This document shows, in pieces, positions 62,570-64,000 of a stretch of 64,000 nucleotides of DNA. The DNA lies in contig NZ_SUMD01000012.1 in the NCBI RefSeq assembly GCF_005049235.1, forward strand, positions 1 to 64,000. Direction: 5' to 3'. This DNA comes from Rhodococcus oryzae. GTDB lineage: Bacteria > Actinomycetota > Actinomycetes > Mycobacteriales > Mycobacteriaceae. Every line of letters begins with the position of its first letter. Positions within the stretch are counted from its first letter, which is position 1. A program made the position numbers and the translations under genes. The notes under the pieces are model-generated. The model saw only the letters and a list, made by a program, of their open reading frames with translations. It was not told where the DNA came from and did not search any database.

Positions 62570-63518
62570 CGTCGGGCACCCCCAGGTAGGCAGCGATCAC
62601 GGCCGGGTTCTCGCGGATCGCGGCGGGCAGGTCGTCGGCGATCTTCTTGCCGAACTCGAGGACCACGATGCGATCGGTCACGCCCATCACCAGGCGCATG
62701 TCGTGCTCGATCAGCAGCACCGTGAAGCCGTCGTCCCTGATCTTGCGGATCAGGTCCATCAAGGCGGACTTCTCGCTCGGGTTGAACCCGGCAGCCGGCT
62801 CGTCGAGGCACAACAGCTTGGGCTCGGTGGCCAGCGCCCTGGCGATCTCCAGTCGCCGCTGGTCGCCGTATGAGAGGTTCTTCGCCTTCTCGACCGCGCG
62901 GGGCGCGATGCCGACGAACTCCAGCAGCGCCATCCCGCGGGCAACGGCGTCACGTTCCTCGCGGCGGTGACGACGGGTCCGGAAGATCGCGCCGGGGACC
63001 GAGGTCCGGTGCCGGGCATCGGTGCCGACCACCACGTTCTCGAGCGCGGTCATCTCGCCGAAGAGCCGGATGTTCTGGAAGGTCCTGGCGATGCCGAGCC
63101 GCGTGATCTCGTTGCGCTTCGTCTTGGCCAGCGGCTCACCGTCGAACATCACCCGCCCGGCCGACGGCTTGTACACACCGGTGATGGCGTTGAAACAGGT
63201 GGTCTTGCCCGCGCCGTTGGGCCCGATCAGGCCGAGGATCTCGCCGCGCCGGATCTCGAAGGACACGTCGTCGAGCGCGACGAGCCCGCCGAAACGCACG
63301 GTCAGGCCCTCCGTCTTCAGCAGCGCCTGACCCTCGGCGGTCTCGATCTCCCGCTGCGGGGCCACCGCCTCGGCGACCGCCTCGGGGTCGACGAGTGCCG
63401 GGTCGATGGCCGCGACGTCCACCACGCCCGCGGTCGGCACATCCACCTCGGGCGCGAGGTTCGCGGCCATGTCCTCGTTGTCGAACATCGCGCCGCCCGC
63501 GCCAGGTCCCGCCGTCAT
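62556..63518 (-). CDS. livG: Branched-chain amino-acid ABC transporter ATPase LivG
   Basis: The 320-residue ATPase partners LivF. Walker [21 protein letters not shown] lies near residue 96, NLSYGDQRRLEIARALATEP near 217 and LLCLDEPAAGFNPSEK near 238, the LivG form. It has an acidic, Ala-rich N-terminal extension of about 65 residues not found in the usual 255-residue LivG. The ATG at 63518 overlaps the livM stop in ATGA. Confidence 0.92.
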   Translation of the reverse strand: MTAGPGAGGAMFDNEDMAANLAPEVDVPTAGVVDVAAIDPALVDPEAVAEAVAPQREIETAEGQALLKTEGLTVRFGGLVALDDVSFEIRRGEILGLIGPNGAGKTTCFNAITGVYKPSAGRVMFDGEPLAKTKRNEITRLGIARTFQNIRLFGEMTALENVVVGTDARHRTSVPGAIFRTRRHRREERDAVARGMALLEFVGIAPRAVEKAKNLSYGDQRRLEIARALATEPKLLCLDEPAAGFNPSEKSALMDLIRKIRDDGFTVLLIEHDMRLVMGVTDRIVVLEFGKKIADDLPAAIRENPAVIAAYLGVPDDAIA

Positions 63519-64000
63519 CCGCCGACCTCCGTCCTTGCTCCGCTCGGCGCCGGACCGGCGCCCGGCGCGTCGCTGGGTCTACGTACAGCCTGGTAGATCT
63601 GCCTGCCGTAGGCCAGCAGTTTCTGCCGCGCCGGGAAAAGTCCCTGCGGGCGGAAGATCATCAGCACCACCAGCGCCAGGCCGAAGAACAGGTACTTGTA
63701 GTCGCCGAGCGACTGCCCGCCGATCTCGATCGACATCGCCCGGTTGGGCAGGTACACGATGATGAACGCGCCGACGATGACGCCGAGCTTGTTGCCCTGA
63801 CCACCGATGACCACCGCGCACAGGAAGAGCATCGAGTTGATGACGTTGAACCCGGTCGGGTTGATGAACTGCACCTGCCCGGCGTAGAGCGCGCCGGACA
63901 GGCCGCCGATCGAGGCGCCGATGGTGAACGCCCAGAGCTTGAACTTGAAGGTCGGCACGCCCATGATCTCGGCGGCGTCCTCGTCCTCCCGGATCGCGAC
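63515..64000 (-). CDS. livM: Branched-chain amino-acid ABC transporter permease LivM (cut by window edge)
   Basis: About 162 C-terminal residues of the permease are present; the gene continues beyond 64000. The edge sequence encodes AIREDEDAAEIMGV, the LivM cytoplasmic loop that contacts the ATPase, followed by KLWAFTIGASIGGLSGALYA and further membrane spans with VVIGGQGNKLGVIVGAFIIV. The C-terminal tail is Pro/Ala-rich. It precedes and overlaps livG in one operon. Confidence 0.9.
   Translation of the reverse strand, partial: VAIREDEDAAEIMGVPTFKFKLWAFTIGASIGGLSGALYAGQVQFINPTGFNVINSMLFLCAVVIGGQGNKLGVIVGAFIIVYLPNRAMSIEIGGQSLGDYKYLFFGLALVVLMIFRPQGLFPARQKLLAYGRQIYQAVRRPSDAPGAGPAPSGARTEVGG

Overview
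The window is GC-rich actinobacterial chromosome, most likely from the Nocardiaceae (Rhodococcus or Nocardia type) or a close mycolic-acid relative. Three things point there: roughly 68-70% GC by eye with codon use to match; gene order that, from memory, follows Mycobacterium tuberculosis from tyrS (Rv1689) to polA (Rv1629); and lineage-specific proteins such as a fused lipase/acyl-CoA synthetase, a CoaE-GrpB fusion and a cAMP-type universal stress protein. It is almost entirely core chromosome. I see no prophage, insertion sequence, CRISPR array, tRNA or rRNA gene inside it.

Layout. 1-245: a strong leftward promoter, probably for an rRNA operon beyond the left edge. 246-7624: tyrS-mpg, a TetR-controlled ABC exporter operon, a Trm112-like protein and the lipase/acyl-CoA synthetase fusion. 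7728-16286: the complete arginine block argCJBDFR-argGH on the minus strand with an ArgR-type box before argC. 16343-22243: accessory lipid and membrane genes (DUF420 protein, acyl-CoA ligase, TetR, AidB-like acyl-CoA dehydrogenase, a small membrane protein, a decayed DUF2332 gene, a Pro-rich protein). 22356-28212: pheT-pheS, an rRNA methyltransferase, rplT-rpmI-infC; infC starts at AUC and follows a leader with an attenuator-like hairpin. 28553-30152: DUF1844, DUF1801 and a small-peptide locus carrying two copies of one terminator. 30159-38242: uvrA, an MBL-fold hydrolase, a DoxX-like repeat protein, a HelD-like helicase and a universal stress protein. 38391-42994: a hydrolase fused to an ABC ATPase, its permease and an SCO6745-family protein. 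43064-51437: uvrB, DUF402, coaE, two small proteins, rpsA, a methyltransferase and an RHH/SPFH pair behind a 32-bp palindrome. 51485-58932: a glutamine-type amino-acid ABC transporter, an isopropylmalate-dehydrogenase-like enzyme, an RNA 2',5'-ligase-like protein, thioredoxin, a PIG-L deacetylase, a phosphatase and a secreted hydrolase. 59002-64000: polA and the branched-chain amino-acid transporter genes livF, livG and livM (cut by the right edge).

The genes fall into compact units. Arginine synthesis and several transporters are translationally coupled through 4-nt ATGA or GTGA overlaps. Many single genes look leaderless, with a TANNNT hexamer 6-8 nt before the start codon; I used this to choose several starts. 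Strong GC hairpins separate many units. The parts most worth following up are the small-peptide locus with duplicated terminators (29390-30152), the RHH/SPFH palindrome (51448-51479), the tandem TetR operators (2208-2243), the infC leader, the hydrolase-ABC fusion and the multiply deleted DUF2332 gene.
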